Source: Kitasatospora sp. CB01950
Lineage (GTDB): Bacteria > Actinomycetota > Actinomycetes > Streptomycetales > Streptomycetaceae
Direction: 5' to 3'
NCBI RefSeq assembly: GCF_001905465.1
Contig: NZ_LISX01000018.1
Span: 10,334 to 74,333 of the forward strand
Length of the DNA: 64,000 bases
The notes beneath the pieces are model-generated. The model did not search any database and had not been told where the DNA came from. It was given only the letters and a program-made list of their open reading frames with translations. Both the position numbers and the translations under genes were made by a program. Positions 63,455 through 64,000 of the stretch are shown here, one piece after another. Position 1 is the stretch's first letter; every line of letters begins with the position of its first letter.

Positions 63455-64000
63455 TGGACCGCAAGTCGTACACCGCCCATCTCGCCGGCCTGCGCGAGCT
63501 GCGCACCGACATCACGGCCGCGGAGAAGACCGTCGCCGCCGCGCAGAAGGAGCTGGACAGGCTCACCGCCCAGCGTGCCCGCCGCGTCGCCGGGCTCGCG
63601 GGGTACGAGGGCGCCCAGGCCGCGGCGGTCGCGAAGGCGTCCGGGCTGACGCTGGCCGACGTGGTGCGGATCGCGCCGCTGCTCGACCCGACTCCGGCCG
63701 CAGTTCGCGAGGCCCGCCCCGCGGCCGAGACCTCCGCCGCCTCGGCCGCGCCGGTGCCGGTGGCCGAGCCCGCCGTGCGGCCGGTTGCCGCCATCCCCCC
63801 GGCCCCGGCCCCGGCCCCGGCCGGGGCCGCTCCCGTGGCCGTGCCCGCCGACCAGCCCGCCGCTCCGGCTGCGCCGGTTGCCGCGCCCGCCACGGTGGCC
63901 GCCGCACAGCCCGCCGCAGTGGCAGGGGGCGGTCAGCGGGAGCTACCGCAGATCCCGCAGGGCCCGGCCGGTGACCGGTTCGCCGCCGTCACCTCCGGCC
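63454..64000 (+). CDS. Coiled-coil protein with Pro/Ala linker (runs off the window)
   Basis: At least 182 residues, open at base 64000. The ATG overlaps the upstream stop. The N-terminal 60 residues (YTAHLAGLRELRTDITAAEK, TVAAAQKELDRLTAQRARRV) are a long charged coiled coil, followed by GLTLADVVRIAPLLDPT and about 70 residues of Ala/Pro repeats (for example PAPAPAPAG), then QRELPQIPQGPAGDRFAAVT, where a globular domain seems to begin. Co-operonic with the excisionase-like gene. Function unknown; the linker suggests a modular protein such as a plasmid-type regulator. Confidence 0.6.
   Translation, partial: MDRKSYTAHLAGLRELRTDITAAEKTVAAAQKELDRLTAQRARRVAGLAGYEGAQAAAVAKASGLTLADVVRIAPLLDPTPAAVREARPAAETSAASAAPVPVAEPAVRPVAAIPPAPAPAPAGAAPVAVPADQPAAPAAPVAAPATVAAAQPAAVAGGGQRELPQIPQGPAGDRFAAVTSG

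Overview
The window is very GC-rich (well over 70 percent in most of it). It carries GTG starts, TAGGCT/TAGCGT-type leaderless starts, WYL, TetR, MarR and XRE regulators, SCO0854-like and AMIN-like proteins, and a tap/tpg telomere locus. This points to a Streptomyces or Kitasatospora-like actinomycete with a linear replicon, and the content looks like an accessory chromosome arm or an integrated linear plasmid. No rRNA, tRNA, CRISPR array or large biosynthetic cluster was seen.

Layout. 1-23 kb is a set of small catabolic or redox genes, many paired with a divergent regulator: DUF899 beside a class D flavin monooxygenase, TetR beside an NmrA-type protein, a VOC protein beside a WYL regulator, TetR beside an SDR, and an XRE-cupin regulator beside an epoxide hydrolase. 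A sensor kinase/response regulator pair sits at 9-11 kb, and a stand-alone deaminase-fold protein lies next to a 16-bp minisatellite at 16 kb. Gaps here hold GC-rich tandem repeats and an ArsR pseudogene. 23-31 kb is decayed: an Ntn hydrolase runs into a frameshifted yegP-like gene, a truncated tap lies directly upstream of an intact tpg, and dehydrogenase and plasmid-type remnants follow. 31-39 kb has secreted proteins, a DUF2975/XRE pair, a truncated SUKH gene, a beta-propeller-like protein and a second two-component system. 39.8-42.5 kb holds a RING-TerD (MXAN_6230/SCO0854-like) gene broken by two single-base deletions. 42.9-51.7 kb has a subtilase, secreted proteins, an amidohydrolase, an integrase zinc-ribbon remnant, a RidA/cupin operon under a divergent MarR, and a VapBC-like pair.

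From 51.9 kb to the end mobile DNA dominates: a decayed Mu-type transposase with its ATPase partner, a truncated Ser/Thr kinase, an IS21-family element with an antisense passenger gene between istA and istB, a group II intron with an endonuclease-less maturase, a 337-bp inverted-repeat-bounded mini-element with its own small reading frame, an IS110 fragment, and the start of an excisionase-like module that runs off the window.

Overall the window shows small regulator-target cassettes spread through a heavily rearranged region. Many frames are broken by one or two bases, often in G/C runs, so either real decay or assembly indels must be considered. The most notable items are the truncated-tap/tpg locus, the IS21 passenger gene, the mini-element, the stand-alone deaminase, and the RING-TerD gene.
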